In this document: positions 1 through 8,287 of the stretch, piece by piece
Layout: each line of letters begins with the position of its first letter
Position numbering within the stretch: position 1 is the first letter of the stretch
Notes under the pieces: model-generated
The model's input: the letters and a program-made list of their open reading frames with translations, nothing else
What the model was told of the DNA's origin: nothing
The model's database searches: none
Position numbers and translations under genes: made by a program
Source of the DNA: Zelonia costaricensis
Lineage: Eukaryota; Euglenozoa; Kinetoplastea; Trypanosomatida; Trypanosomatidae
NCBI GenBank assembly: GCA_030849075.1
Contig: JASAOO010002996.1
Span: 1-16,605 of the forward strand
Direction of reading: 5' to 3'
DNA length: 16,605 nucleotides

Positions 1-291
1 GACTCGCATGCTGCCATGTCAAGGCGAGGTCGCTGTGCTGCTAATCAGGTAAAGGCATCCTGGGCGTTGGGCTAAGAGGCGAGTCGAGGATGGGTGAAGG
101 GAGGCGGCGGTGGGTCGCTGGGCAAGGCGGGTGGAGGATGACGCTTCAGGGAAGGACGGACTGCCGTGACCGGAATTCCTGAACGGCGCTCCCGAGGCAA
201 GATTCTTGCTCGGAAAGAGCTTGGGGTGCGGCGGGGGCGTAGCGGCCTCCACCACCGCCCCCCTCCAACGTCTTCTTTGCGCCATATGGCG
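1..291. other. Gene-free left edge, 3' flank of the coiled-coil gene
   Basis: This stretch lies downstream of the stop codon of the minus-strand coiled-coil gene, so it should hold that gene's 3' UTR. Short open frames exist on both strands, but they have low-complexity translations rich in Pro, Ser and Arg and no recognisable domain. I see no start of a further gene and no obvious splice acceptor for one. Confidence 0.5.
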
Positions 292-1539
292 TCAGCGTTG
301 TGGCGCGTCGTCTGCCGCTACTGCCGCGTGGACACGCATCAGCGTGGCGAGCTCTCGAGCGGCATCGGAGAGAGTTTCCCCGCTGCGGTACGTGTCGCCG
401 GTCGAAGGAGCTTTCCACCTTGACCGTAGGACTGGCGGCGGCGCAGGTACGAGCGTGACGCGAAGCACTTCGAGGGCAGTACGGAGCGCGGCGCGTGTGT
501 CGGTCAGCATCGACGCCGTGGAAGACGTCGGCGCACCACCCGCTCGTGCGGCTGGCACATAGATGCCCTTCACCTCTAATAGGGCCGCACACGAGGCCAG
601 GAAGGCCATCAGCGACACGGCTTCACCGTGCACCTTCGCGAGCTCCGCGACATCGAGGCTGAACTCGACTGCCGTCGCTGACGGCAGCGCCTGCGCAGCG
701 GTAAGCTCCCGCACCCGCCCCTCCAGCTGCGCGATGCTCCGCTCCTTCGCTGCGATCACCGCCTCCTGGTCCTCCATGTGGCGATGCAGCGATTGCAGCC
801 TTGCCTCGGCAGCCGCAAATGCCTGCGACTCGGCAACGGGGTGTGTGGGCATTACGTGTTGTGCAGGCAGGGCGCGTGCGAGGTGCGGCTGCTGTGCGGT
901 TGTTACCCACGTGTCGAGGTCCTCGAGGAGAGCCGCGTTCTGTTCCTGGAGTGCGGCGAGTTGCTGATAGAACGCCGCGTCTTTCTTGCGCGTGTCGTCG
1001 CGCAGTGCGTCGAGCGCGGCGTGGCAGCGGGTGAGGTGTGCCTCGGCTCGACTGCGCGCGGCCCTTTCCGCTTCGAGAGCTGTTTCAGTCGCTGTTTCCC
1101 TGCGTGCTGACGCGCCGTCAGAAGCACGAGCAAGTGCACCGCGCCGCATACCTCCCGTGACGAAGTCAGCGGGGTCGGTGCGCTCCAGCTCCGCCTCGGA
1201 GCCCTCCTCGTACCGCTGTAGCGCGAAGTGCAGGCTCTCCACCTTGGACTGCAAATACGAGCACTCCCGCTCCAGCTTGTCGACACGTGCGGTGCCGGAC
1301 GAGGCGGCGGCGGAGTTTGGCGTCACGGTCGCCAGCAGCTCTTGAAGAGCGCTCTCGTTGCGCTGGACGTCGCTCTGGATGTGGGTGTAGGCGGCTTCCG
1401 CACGGCGCCGCTGCAGCCGCTCCGCCCGCAGTTCATGCATCAGCCCTTCGTTCTCGGCGAGCACGGCTTCGTACTTGACCTGCAGCACGTGTAGCGCCGA
1501 CTCGCCGACGTGGGCCGCATCGCCTGAGGCGTACGCCAT
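292..1539 (-). CDS. Coiled-coil protein of unknown function, 415 aa
   Basis: I do not recognise the family. The first in-frame ATG gives 415 residues, ending in a TGA at 294-292. The protein is rich in Glu, Gln, Arg, Ala and Leu, with heptad-like stretches at about residues 15-70, 85-120, 150-205 and 240-282, separated by Ala/Ser/Gly-rich linkers (about 75-84 and 125-150). A last helical region lies near 293-325. There is no signal peptide, membrane segment or catalytic motif. Such proteins are common in the trypanosomatid cytoskeleton and flagellum, but nothing here places it there specifically. The reading frame stays open upstream of the chosen ATG, and those codons look coding (see finding), so the N-terminus may be longer than annotated. 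A pyrimidine tract and AG near 1658 give a plausible spliced-leader site about 118 nt upstream. Confidence 0.85.
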   Translation of the reverse strand: MAYASGDAAHVGESALHVLQVKYEAVLAENEGLMHELRAERLQRRRAEAAYTHIQSDVQRNESALQELLATVTPNSAAASSGTARVDKLERECSYLQSKVESLHFALQRYEEGSEAELERTDPADFVTGGMRRGALARASDGASARRETATETALEAERAARSRAEAHLTRCHAALDALRDDTRKKDAAFYQQLAALQEQNAALLEDLDTWVTTAQQPHLARALPAQHVMPTHPVAESQAFAAAEARLQSLHRHMEDQEAVIAAKERSIAQLEGRVRELTAAQALPSATAVEFSLDVAELAKVHGEAVSLMAFLASCAALLEVKGIYVPAARAGGAPTSSTASMLTDTRAALRTALEVLRVTLVPAPPPVLRSRWKAPSTGDTYRSGETLSDAARELATLMRVHAAVAADDAPQR

Positions 1540-2155
1540 GCCTTTGTTGGGGTGGAACGAGTAGAAGACGTGCGACTGGGCCACCTCCGTGCGAGTGCGG
1601 GGCGTGCACGGCGCCGGTTCTGTGGCTCTATGCAAACCTGGCGCTGCCGCGGTGCGACTAGGAGAAGGGAGAAGGGGAAGGGGAAGGGGAGGACGAGGCA
1701 GAGGGTACGTGGATGGTGTGGCGGGAGGGGGAAGACTGCATGGGGGGGGGGGGAGGGAGCGGCGCGGCGCACGCGGTGAAGGGGGCGCGTTGGGGTTTCA
1801 ACGCGGCACGTCAAACGGCAGCGTTTGACGCGGGCGTACGGCTGGACACGACGGCGTAGGGTGCGAATCTTCCTCCGCTGACTGGATGGTTCTCTTGTCC
1901 CGCTCCGCTAGATCTTTGCGACACAATCGGTTCCGACGCGGGATCTGCTGCACACGATGCCGTAGTGCCCGGACGCCTAGCTTGTGAGCTGGAGATTGAG
2001 GTGTGAAATGGGAAAGCGGCCGCAGCGCTGCCCCTTCTGTGAAGACCAAGGTGGGTAAGAGAGGGGTGGGGAGCTCCTGGGCCAGCGAAGCGAGGGGTGA
2101 GTGAGGCCCGGCTGCCACTGGAGGAGGCAGACACGGGCAGGCACACACGACAAGC
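1540..2155. other. Intergenic region between the beta-lactamase-like and coiled-coil genes
   Basis: It holds the 3' UTR of the upstream gene and the leader of the downstream gene. On the plus strand the part from 1661 to about 1780 is purine-rich, with a 12-G run at 1742-1753, which reads as polypyrimidine on the coding strand. The rest, about 1800-2155, shows no convincing gene: overlapping minus frames there are Pro/Ser-rich and match nothing I know. Confidence 0.5.
1658..1693 (-). promoter_or_regulatory. Predicted spliced-leader acceptor of the coiled-coil gene
   Basis: On the minus strand an uninterrupted 33-nt pyrimidine tract (1693-1661) is followed at once by TAG, whose AG occupies 1659-1658. 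This is the standard layout of a trypanosomatid trans-splice acceptor. Capped mRNA would begin at 1657, and there is no ATG in any frame between there and the annotated start at 1539. Confidence 0.6.
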
Positions 2156-3752
2156 TCAGTAGCGGCGGTGGGCATCGTAGCGCGTGAAGTACTTGCTGAA
2201 CTGCTGCCCCTTCATGACGCGGCCCAGCTTCTCGTCGTCCCCGGCGGCCTGCTGGGCGGGGTTGTCGAGGTCGATGGGCTTCTCGGGATTGATGCCCTTG
2301 GCCAGGACGTGCTTCACAAAGAGGTGCTGGATCATGCGGGACAAGTTGTTGACGAATACACGGGCGCCGCGGCTACCGCAGGAAGCCACACCAAAGCAAC
2401 CGAGGTCGCTCTCGCAGGTGTACCGGAACGACGCGACAGCCGGCAGCGTCGCGATGCCACCAGCGCCGCGCAGGGCCTGCGTGAGCTGCAGCTGGTCCTT
2501 TGAGGGTACGTACTGTACGCCCAAGTCGAAGTACGGACTCGACCCTGCGCCGGCAGGCCGCCCGAGCATCTCGCGCGCGTCCATGATGGTGTCCAGCGAC
2601 AGCAGCAGCAGCTTGCCGTAGTCCTCCACGGGGGCGTAAAGGTTGAGGGAGGCGTTCCAGACGGCTGGGCCGCAGTTGCGGGGGTCGCTGATGGGGATGG
2701 AGCGCTTGTACGTCTCGTGCTGCAAAGCCTGCCCGGTGGGCTGGTAGAAGAGCTCATTGGGATCCTTCCAGAGCGTCGGGATGCCGTAACCGGAGCCGTG
2801 GCTCTGTGCCGGCTCGAAGAAGATGGCACGGATGTCGCTCTCGAAGCTGCGCCCCTTCAGCTGAGTCTCGACCGCCGCCATGAGCAGCGCCACGGAGGTG
2901 TGGCTGATGCTGGCGCGGGACAGCGAGCGCGCGAAGCTGCGCGTAATGCGGGGCGACGAGCGGACGTACTGGACGAGGTTGGCGCGCTGCTGCTGCCCCG
3001 TCAGCGGCGTCTTGAGTGTGCTGCCGCCCGCGAGGAAGCGGGTGACAGGCTCGTGCACGTGAGCGAGCGCGGCGGCGCACAGGTGCGGGGCGAGGGCTGC
3101 GCGCCACCGCTGCGCCCCGGCATCGCGCAGCACGTGCGCGTCGTCGATGCCATGCGTGAAGGAGAGGACGGTGCGGCCGGTTACGGCCGGGTCGAGCTTG
3201 CCCTGCAGCTCGGGCAGGTAGTCGGTGAGGGGCGCCTCGAGGTTGAAGATGTCGCGTCCGTGCAGCTCGCACAGGTAGGCGGCTGTGACCGGCAGCGAAA
3301 GCGTCCCGTAGACGAGCGGGTCTTTGAGCTTCATGTGGTTTCCCTTGTCCTCGATGTCGAGGGGGCGCCCCGTGTCGCGGTACCCGCTGGCGAAGCAGAA
3401 GGGCCGGCCCTTGTGGAAGAGACCGCCCTGGTACCCCGGCGAGGCGCGCAGCCAGTGGCTGTGGCCGCTCATCGTCAGGTGCGACAGCTCCAGCACGCTG
3501 CGGATGACGGGCGGAATGTCGTTCTCCATGTCCTCGCGCACCTCGCCCTGCGCTACAGCGGCGCGCTGTTCCGTCAGCAGCTCCNGAGAGTGAGTCGGTA
3601 GAGGGTGGGCTGGGGGTGGTGGGGGAGAAGAGGTGCGGCGCGGAGGCGCCGGGAGAGAAGGCGTACTGGGAAGTAACGGGAGGAGGTGGGGTGTGGTCGG
3701 CGTGGGAGGGGAGGAGGCATGAGACGGTGAGGCCGACTGCAACTTCGGACAT
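2156..3752 (-). CDS. Beta-lactamase-fold (S12-like) protein, probably catalytically inactive; frame broken at an ambiguous base
   Basis: The fold is that of serine beta-lactamases and penicillin-binding-like S12 proteins. GGLFHKGRPFCFASGYRD (residues 109-126) matches the N-terminal strands, the region around 148-182 matches the nucleophile helix and the following Tyr-Leu-Pro-Glu-Leu, and 282-315 matches the block after the second motif. All three catalytic motifs have changed. SxxK is T150-L-S-L153, Tyr-x-Asn is I282-S-H284, and the late His/Lys-x-Gly is C452-F-G454. I infer a pseudoenzyme. Typical family roles are peptidoglycan or ester hydrolysis, or LACTB-like mitochondrial filaments; its own role is unknown. 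The ATG at 3752 opens a frame with good third-position G/C. That frame joins the domain frame only if the N at 3585 is dropped, giving 531 residues. Without that, the domain frame has no ATG near its 5' end, only a TTG at 3742. Residues 1-55 are Pro/Ser-rich. Numbering assumes the N is removed. Confidence 0.82.
3585..3585. other. Ambiguous base (N) that shifts the reading frame
   Basis: This is the only N in the window. Upstream of it the coding-like frame is that of the ATG at 3752; downstream it is the beta-lactamase frame, offset by one base. Removing the N turns the junction into Ser-Leu-Ser-Glu-Leu-Leu with no stop, so it is most simply an extra base call. Confidence 0.85.
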
Positions 3753-3787
3753 GGCGAGGTGAGGCGGCGTGGCGCTGCGCTCTTTCT

Positions 3788-3817
3788 TCACCTGCACGCT
3801 TGAGGGCGTCCGTCCAT
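3788..3817 (-). promoter_or_regulatory. Short upstream ORF in the leader of the beta-lactamase-like gene
   Basis: An ATG at 3817-3815 opens a nine-codon frame (MDGRPQACR) that ends at a TGA at 3790-3788, 35 bases before the main ATG. If the mRNA starts at the predicted acceptor near 3872, ribosomes would meet this ATG first. Whether it matters depends on where the leader is really added: an AG nearer the main ATG would exclude it. Confidence 0.4.
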
Positions 3818-3871
3818 CACGGCCTGCGGTGTGGGCAGGCAGCAACGGCTGCGTCCCCGCCCCGCCCCCCC

Positions 3872-3900
3872 CTCGTTCCACGAGAAAAGGGAAACGGGGT
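3872..3900 (-). promoter_or_regulatory. Possible spliced-leader acceptor of the beta-lactamase-like gene
   Basis: The minus strand carries a pyrimidine-rich block (about 3900-3883), then AACGAG, whose AG lies at 3873-3872. A G/C-rich leader follows. The tract is shorter and less pure than the one before the coiled-coil gene, so other AGs closer to the ATG are possible. Confidence 0.35.
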
Positions 3901-4027
3901 CGGCTTGGTCGTGGGTGACGTGGGCAAGACTCGGCTTTACTTACGCGTTTCTTAAGCGCGCCAATGCGTGTGCACACAGAGGCGCTCGAGGCGCGTCGGT
4001 GTGCTGCGCTCCTGCTGCGCTGCCACA

Positions 4028-4612
4028 CTACACCTCGTCCTCGTCCTCGTCGACGCGCTGCTTCGAGGCGAGCATGTCGACGAGCTTGTCGAGGTCTTCG
4101 GCCTTGAGCTTGCCGCCGGCACCGCCGCGCACGTCGCTCTGGAATGCGTTGATCTGCTTCCAGTGGCTCTGCAGCTTGAGGATGGACGTGACCGGCTCGC
4201 AGTTGGGCAGCGCGAGCTTCTGCTTCTTCGCGAAGACGGTGCGGCCGTTGCGCTTGCGGTCGGCGAGCCACGCGGCCGTGGTGAAGCGGGCGTGGAATGC
4301 GACGGCCTCGGCGGCAACAGCTGGGCTGTACCCGAACTGCAGCCGGTCCGTCGGGGACCCGTTGCCGTACACGTCGACGGTGCTGGCCGACGCGGCCGCC
4401 GCTGTGCCGTCGTGGCTGAGCGCCTTCGCCAGCGCCTCGCGCAGGGCCTCATCGCGTGCGGTGGATGCGGCCGCCACGGCCGCCGGGGAGGGAGCAGTCG
4501 AGGAGGGGCCCGCCACCTTCTTGGCAGCCGCGCGCGGTGCCTCCCGGGCTGGGGCGCGCGACGGAATGCCGCGGGAGGCGTTGAAGCGCCCACGGGACGG
4601 CGGCGGGGGCAT
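4028..4612 (-). CDS. Conserved-looking protein of unknown function, 194 aa
   Basis: I do not recognise the family. The ATG at 4612 starts a 194-residue protein that ends in TAG at 4030-4028. Residues 1-50 are Pro/Arg/Ala/Ser-rich and probably disordered. Residues 51-65 look helical. The part from about 78 to 165 has the mixed composition of a folded domain, with aromatic and basic patches such as FHARFTTAAWLADRKRNGR (106-124). Residues 166-184 are Lys/Leu-rich and helical, and the tail is acidic (DEDEDEV). There is no signal peptide, membrane segment or metal site. A very long pyrimidine tract ends shortly before it, and the first AG after it lies only about 25 nt from the ATG, so the mRNA leader is short and this start is well supported. 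The dozen codons just upstream are also G/C at the third position, so a slightly longer N-terminus cannot be excluded. Confidence 0.8.
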   Translation of the reverse strand: MPPPPSRGRFNASRGIPSRAPAREAPRAAAKKVAGPSSTAPSPAAVAAASTARDEALREALAKALSHDGTAAAASASTVDVYGNGSPTDRLQFGYSPAVAAEAVAFHARFTTAAWLADRKRNGRTVFAKKQKLALPNCEPVTSILKLQSHWKQINAFQSDVRGGAGGKLKAEDLDKLVDMLASKQRVDEDEDEV

Positions 4613-5197
4613 CGGCGCGCTGAACGGACGCAGGGACTCCGCGAGGGAGCAGCGGTAGGAGAGGGGAGGGGGGAGGGGGGAGGGGGGAGGGGGAGGAGTG
4701 GGGGTGGGGCACCTGAGGATGGAGTGCCGTGCTGCACACGAGCGGGCAGCGGAGCCGGAGGAGTGGGGGAGGGCGTGTGCGACGAGTGGCGCAGAGGCGA
4801 GCGGTGCGCGCGAGGCACAGGGCTGCGAGGGGGAATAAAAAAGCAGGAGAGGAGAAGCAGAGTTGACTATTGAGGCGTGCGTCGCGCGGCGTTCGTCTAG
4901 CCGCGCTTCTCTTGGTACGCAGGCAAGCAAGCCGGTGTCGCCCCCACCACCCGCCCCCGCTGACGGGCACTGAACGCTTGGCCTCGCAGTGGGCCTTTTT
5001 TCTCGAGAAGAAGAATTGCAGCGACGTTGCCCGCGGCCGATGCTGCGGGAAGGGGGGGGGGAGAAATAGCCTCTACGCATTACGTGCAGTTGTGATTGGC
5101 TTCGGTGGGAATACGAGTGAGAGGGGAGGGAGGGGCGAGTGTGACTGCGCTGCTTCGGCGTCCCCCAGTGGCAGCCTTCACCGAGGCCACCGCGGCT
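4613..5197. other. Intergenic region between HSP70.4-like and the 194-aa gene
   Basis: It contains the 3' UTR of the Hsp70 gene and the splice signals of the 194-aa gene. The minus frame of that gene stays open far upstream, but its translation there is low complexity (Pro/Ser/Arg) and I read it as untranslated. A second purine-rich block lies at about 5048-5065. No further gene, RNA or repeat is evident. Confidence 0.5.
4637..4698 (-). promoter_or_regulatory. Predicted spliced-leader acceptor with a 42-nt pyrimidine tract
   Basis: On the plus strand 4657-4698 is pure purine, so the coding strand has 42 uninterrupted pyrimidines. The first AG after it is at 4638-4637, leaving a leader of about 24 nt before the ATG at 4612. 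A second AG at 4621-4620 would leave about seven. The same block has G runs of 4, 6, 6, 6 and 5 separated by single A on the template strand, a strong G-quadruplex candidate. Confidence 0.6.
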
Positions 5198-6701
5198 TCA
5201 ATTCTCGGCGTCGCTGTCGCTGGAGGACTTGTCTGCATCGGCCCCCTCGCGGCGGGGCCGCCTCGCTGCCGGCTCCCCGCCGCGCCCCTCCTTCTCAACC
5301 TTCTTGATCGCCTTCTTGGCCAGCTTCGCAATCTTCTTCGCCTTCTCCTCGACCTCGGCGCTCGTGGTGTAGGTGGGCAGCTGCCGCGCCACCCAGTCGC
5401 GCGCGTGCGGCACAAACGCGTCCAGCCGCTTCTGCAGCTTCGGTGTTGGCGGCTCCGGCAACGCGGCGACGGCGGCGGCGAGGGCGTCGAGCGCGGCCTC
5501 GATCGTGCGGCGCGCCGCGGCCCGCGTGTTGTCGACAGAGTCCTCCTTGGCAAGTTTCTTGGACACGGCGATCATCTCCGCCACTTGAGCCTCCGAGAGG
5601 CGGTCGGCGTTCTGCACAACGAGCGTCTGCGTCTTGCTGGCGAGCTCCTCCGTGCCGGTGATCGTGAGCAGACCATTGGCGTCGATGGAGAAGGTCACGG
5701 TGATGGTGGGCTCGCCCTTCTTGGCCCTTGTGATGCCCTCGAGGGTGAACTCGCCGAGCCGGTGGTTGTGCTTCGTCAGTGGACGCTCGCCCTCGTAGAC
5801 GTACACATCGACGTCTTGCTGGTAGTCCTCCACGGTGCTGTACTCCTTCGTCGCCTTGTACGGGATAGTCGTGTTGCGCGGGACGACGACGTCGAACTTG
5901 CCGTTGTCGATCTCGACACCGATGCTGAGCGGGACGACGTCCATGAGAACGACGTTGGCCGTCTTCTCCGACTGCTGATCCGGCGCGGTGGTGAGGATGC
6001 TGGCTTGCACGGCGGCCCCAATCGCGACGGCCTCGTCGGGGTGCACAGAGTTGCACAGCCGCTCCTTCTTGAAGAAGTCGCGCAGCATGTCCTGCAGCTT
6101 GGGGATGCGCGAGCTGCCACCGACAAGCACGACCTCGTCCACGTCCTCCACCTTCATCGCCGCGTCCTTGAGCGCCCGCTTCACCACCGCCATGCACTTC
6201 TCGAAGACGGCGGCGTTGAGTTCCTCGAGCTTGGCGCGCGAGATGGGCAGCGTGTACTCGTCGCCGCTCGCCAGGACGCCGTCTAGCGCGAGCTCCTCAG
6301 TCGTCGAGTGCGACAGCACACGCTTCACCCGCTCGCACACCGTGCGCGCCTTGGCCAGGAGGCGCGGCTGCTCGGCGATGTCAACGCCGCAGCGGGACTT
6401 GAGGTCGTCCAGGACGTGCTTGAGCAGATTCGAGTCGATGTCCTGCCCGCCGAGGTGCGTGTCGCCCGCGGTGGCCTGCACGGCAAAGCTGCCGCAGTCG
6501 ATGACGATGACGGACACGTCGAACGTGCCGCCGCCAAAGTCGAAGACGACGACGTTGTGCGGCTTGTCGGCGCCATGCTGCTGGCCGGTGCCGCTGCCGA
6601 TGCCCAGGCCGTAGCACAGCGCGGCGGCGGTTGGCTCGTTGATAATGCGCAGTGCCTCGAGGCCGGCGATGGCGGCCGCCGCCTTTGTGCGCTCCCGCTG
6701 G

Positions 6702-6733
<32 letters not shown>

Positions 6734-7174
6734 CGCCTTCGTCACGCGCCGACCGAGGTGCCGCTCTGCGCCCTCCTTGAGGTAGGCCAGCACCTTCGCC
6801 GACACCTGCTCCGGCGCGAGGTGCAGCGCCTCGGCCTTGTGCGTCACGTCAATCTGAATCGTGTCGTTGTCGCCCTCCGAGACGGGAAAGGGCCAGCGCG
6901 TGCGGTCGTCCTGGATGCTCTTATCGCTGAAGCGATGCCCAATCATGCGCTTCGCGTCGAAGATGACGCCGGGCACGCCACGGCCGAGCAGCGACTTGGC
7001 GGCGTCGCCGACGAGGACGTCGTCGTTGTGGAAGGCCACGCACGAGGGCGTCGTGCGGTTGCCCATATCGTTTGGGATGACCTCAACCTGACCGCGCACG
7101 AACACGGCGGCGCACGAGTACGTCGTGCCGAGGTCGATGCCAATGGCGCCGTCAAACTCTTCGTCGAAGCTCAT
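5198..7174 (-). CDS. HSP70.4: Atypical cytosolic Hsp70 chaperone, HSP70.4-like, 658 aa
   Basis: This is an ATP-dependent chaperone of the Hsp70/DnaK family. All three signatures are present: GIDLGTTYS (12-20), VVVFDFGGGTFDVS (208-221) and VVLVGGSSRIPKLQDML (348-364). Residues expected for ATP hydrolysis are in place (D14, T17, K60, E180, D212, T217). The interdomain linker is VVLMDVVPLS (408-417), and the substrate-binding beta domain runs to about 510. The lid (about 525-630) diverges from classical Hsp70: it is Ala/Lys-rich and contains a Pro-rich break at 573-578. The tail is basic then Ser/Asp-rich and ends in DSDAEN, not EEVD. There is no mitochondrial presequence, ER signal or KDEL/MDDL-type ending, so a cytosolic or nuclear place is likely. 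Trypanosomatids have one such lineage-specific cytosolic Hsp70, called HSP70.4, and I assign it on that basis. Without EEVD it should not bind the usual TPR co-chaperones. No AG lies between a C11 tract and the ATG, so its leader probably contains that tract. Confidence 0.92.
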
Positions 7175-8287
7175 TGTCGGAACGGGGTGGTGGGCAGGTC
7201 CACGGAGGGGGGGGGGGAGGCTCGAGATGCGAGCGATGGACGTGTGGACTTGGCGGGGGCGCTGATGCTAGAGGAGTGTGGATGAGGGGAGAACAGAGGA
7301 GGCTGTGATACTGGAGACTAGCGAAGTGAGCAGGCGGGGAGCGGAGAGGCGGCGAATAGGCGAGGGAAGGGAGCAGGCGGTGGTCGTGTGCGCCGCCTCG
7401 CGAGGGAGAGCACGAGCGCCGACGGTGAGTGCGGTGCGTGCGGGCGCCGGTGTGGGCGTTGTTGCAGTTGGTCAGGGTCTGTGAGGGATGGCGTAGATGG
7501 AGCTCGATACGCTACTACACGAGCAACAGCCGCAGCCGCGATAGACGTCTATGTTGTGTGAACGTTTTGGAGTGGGTGATAACCTGATCGCAGCACGTGA
7601 CGCGCGCTGCGGCAAGCAAGCAGCAGATTTGAGGGGGGATGAGTCGAGAAAGGGGGAAGGGGGTAGGGGGGCTGGAGGGGGAGCGAGGGATGGTGGTGGG
7701 CCGAGGTCGGTCTTTCGACGTCGTGTGGGAAAAGAGAAGCGTGTGTGTGGTGAGTTGGGGGGAGGGGAGGGGACAGGGGGTTTGGTGTTATCGGCAGGAG
7801 AGTTGGAGGGCTGCGTGGCACACTGGCTGGCTCCCATACACACACGCACGCAGCCGGGCGCGGCCTCAAGACCCTTTCGCACGGCGTCGAACACGTGGAC
7901 GCGCCGCCGGGACTGGAGCCCGGAATTGCCCTCGTCCGCTTCGACGCAGAGGTGCAGCAGCACGCGAAGGGAAACAGAAGGGGGGGGGGGCGGAGCAATG
8001 CGGAGCCTCCGCGCCTGGGTGCGCCGCCGTGCGTTCGCTGTTTTTCGGTGTCCGCAGCCGATGCGACTTGCAACCTTTTCTTGTCCACTTCTGTGTGCAT
8101 CTTCACAAAGCGGCGCCTTCCCGCCTGAGCTACTGTACATGTCGTCCACAGGCGCGCGCTGGATCACGGGCCTGTTGGTGCACATCACGTGCAACGAGAT
8201 TAGAACGGCGGAGACGAGAAAGGGGGGGGACCAAGCTGTGTGAGGCGCATTGTCCAGCACGGCCGCTTGCGTCAGGCGTGCGCTACC
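7175..8287. other. Large intergenic region upstream of the HSP70.4-like gene
   Basis: At about 1.1 kb it holds the 3' UTR of the 974-aa gene and the leader of Hsp70. The plus strand is purine-rich with several G runs (7207-7217, around 7630-7680, around 7980-7990, around 8221-8229). A minus-strand frame with an ATG at 8185 runs to 7472 (237 codons before the stop). Parts of it have G/C-rich third positions, but much does not, and its Pro-rich second half looks like UTR, so I do not call it a gene. No tRNA, rRNA or transposon is seen. Confidence 0.5.
7207..7222 (-). promoter_or_regulatory. C11 tract and likely acceptor AG before the HSP70.4-like gene
   Basis: The coding strand has 11 C (7217-7207) about 32 nt before the ATG. 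No AG occurs between this tract and the ATG. The nearest upstream AG is at 7222-7221, in CTCGAG, which would put the tract inside a 46-nt leader. Confidence 0.35.

Noticed and set aside
2717..3601. Plus-strand ORF opposite the beta-lactamase-like gene
   Set aside because: It overlaps a recognisable domain on the minus strand and has no domain of its own.
5096..6286. Long plus-strand ORF opposite the HSP70.4-like gene
   Set aside because: It is an antisense shadow made possible by G/C-rich third positions; the minus strand encodes a full Hsp70.
7895..7935. tRNA T-arm-like hairpin (5-bp stem, 7-base loop)
   Set aside because: The loop does not match the T-loop consensus, and I find no matching acceptor stem or anticodon arm on either strand.
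7175..8287. SIDER-type retroposon in a large 3' UTR
   Set aside because: I see no retroposon signature, poly(A) tail or target-site duplication that I could support by eye.
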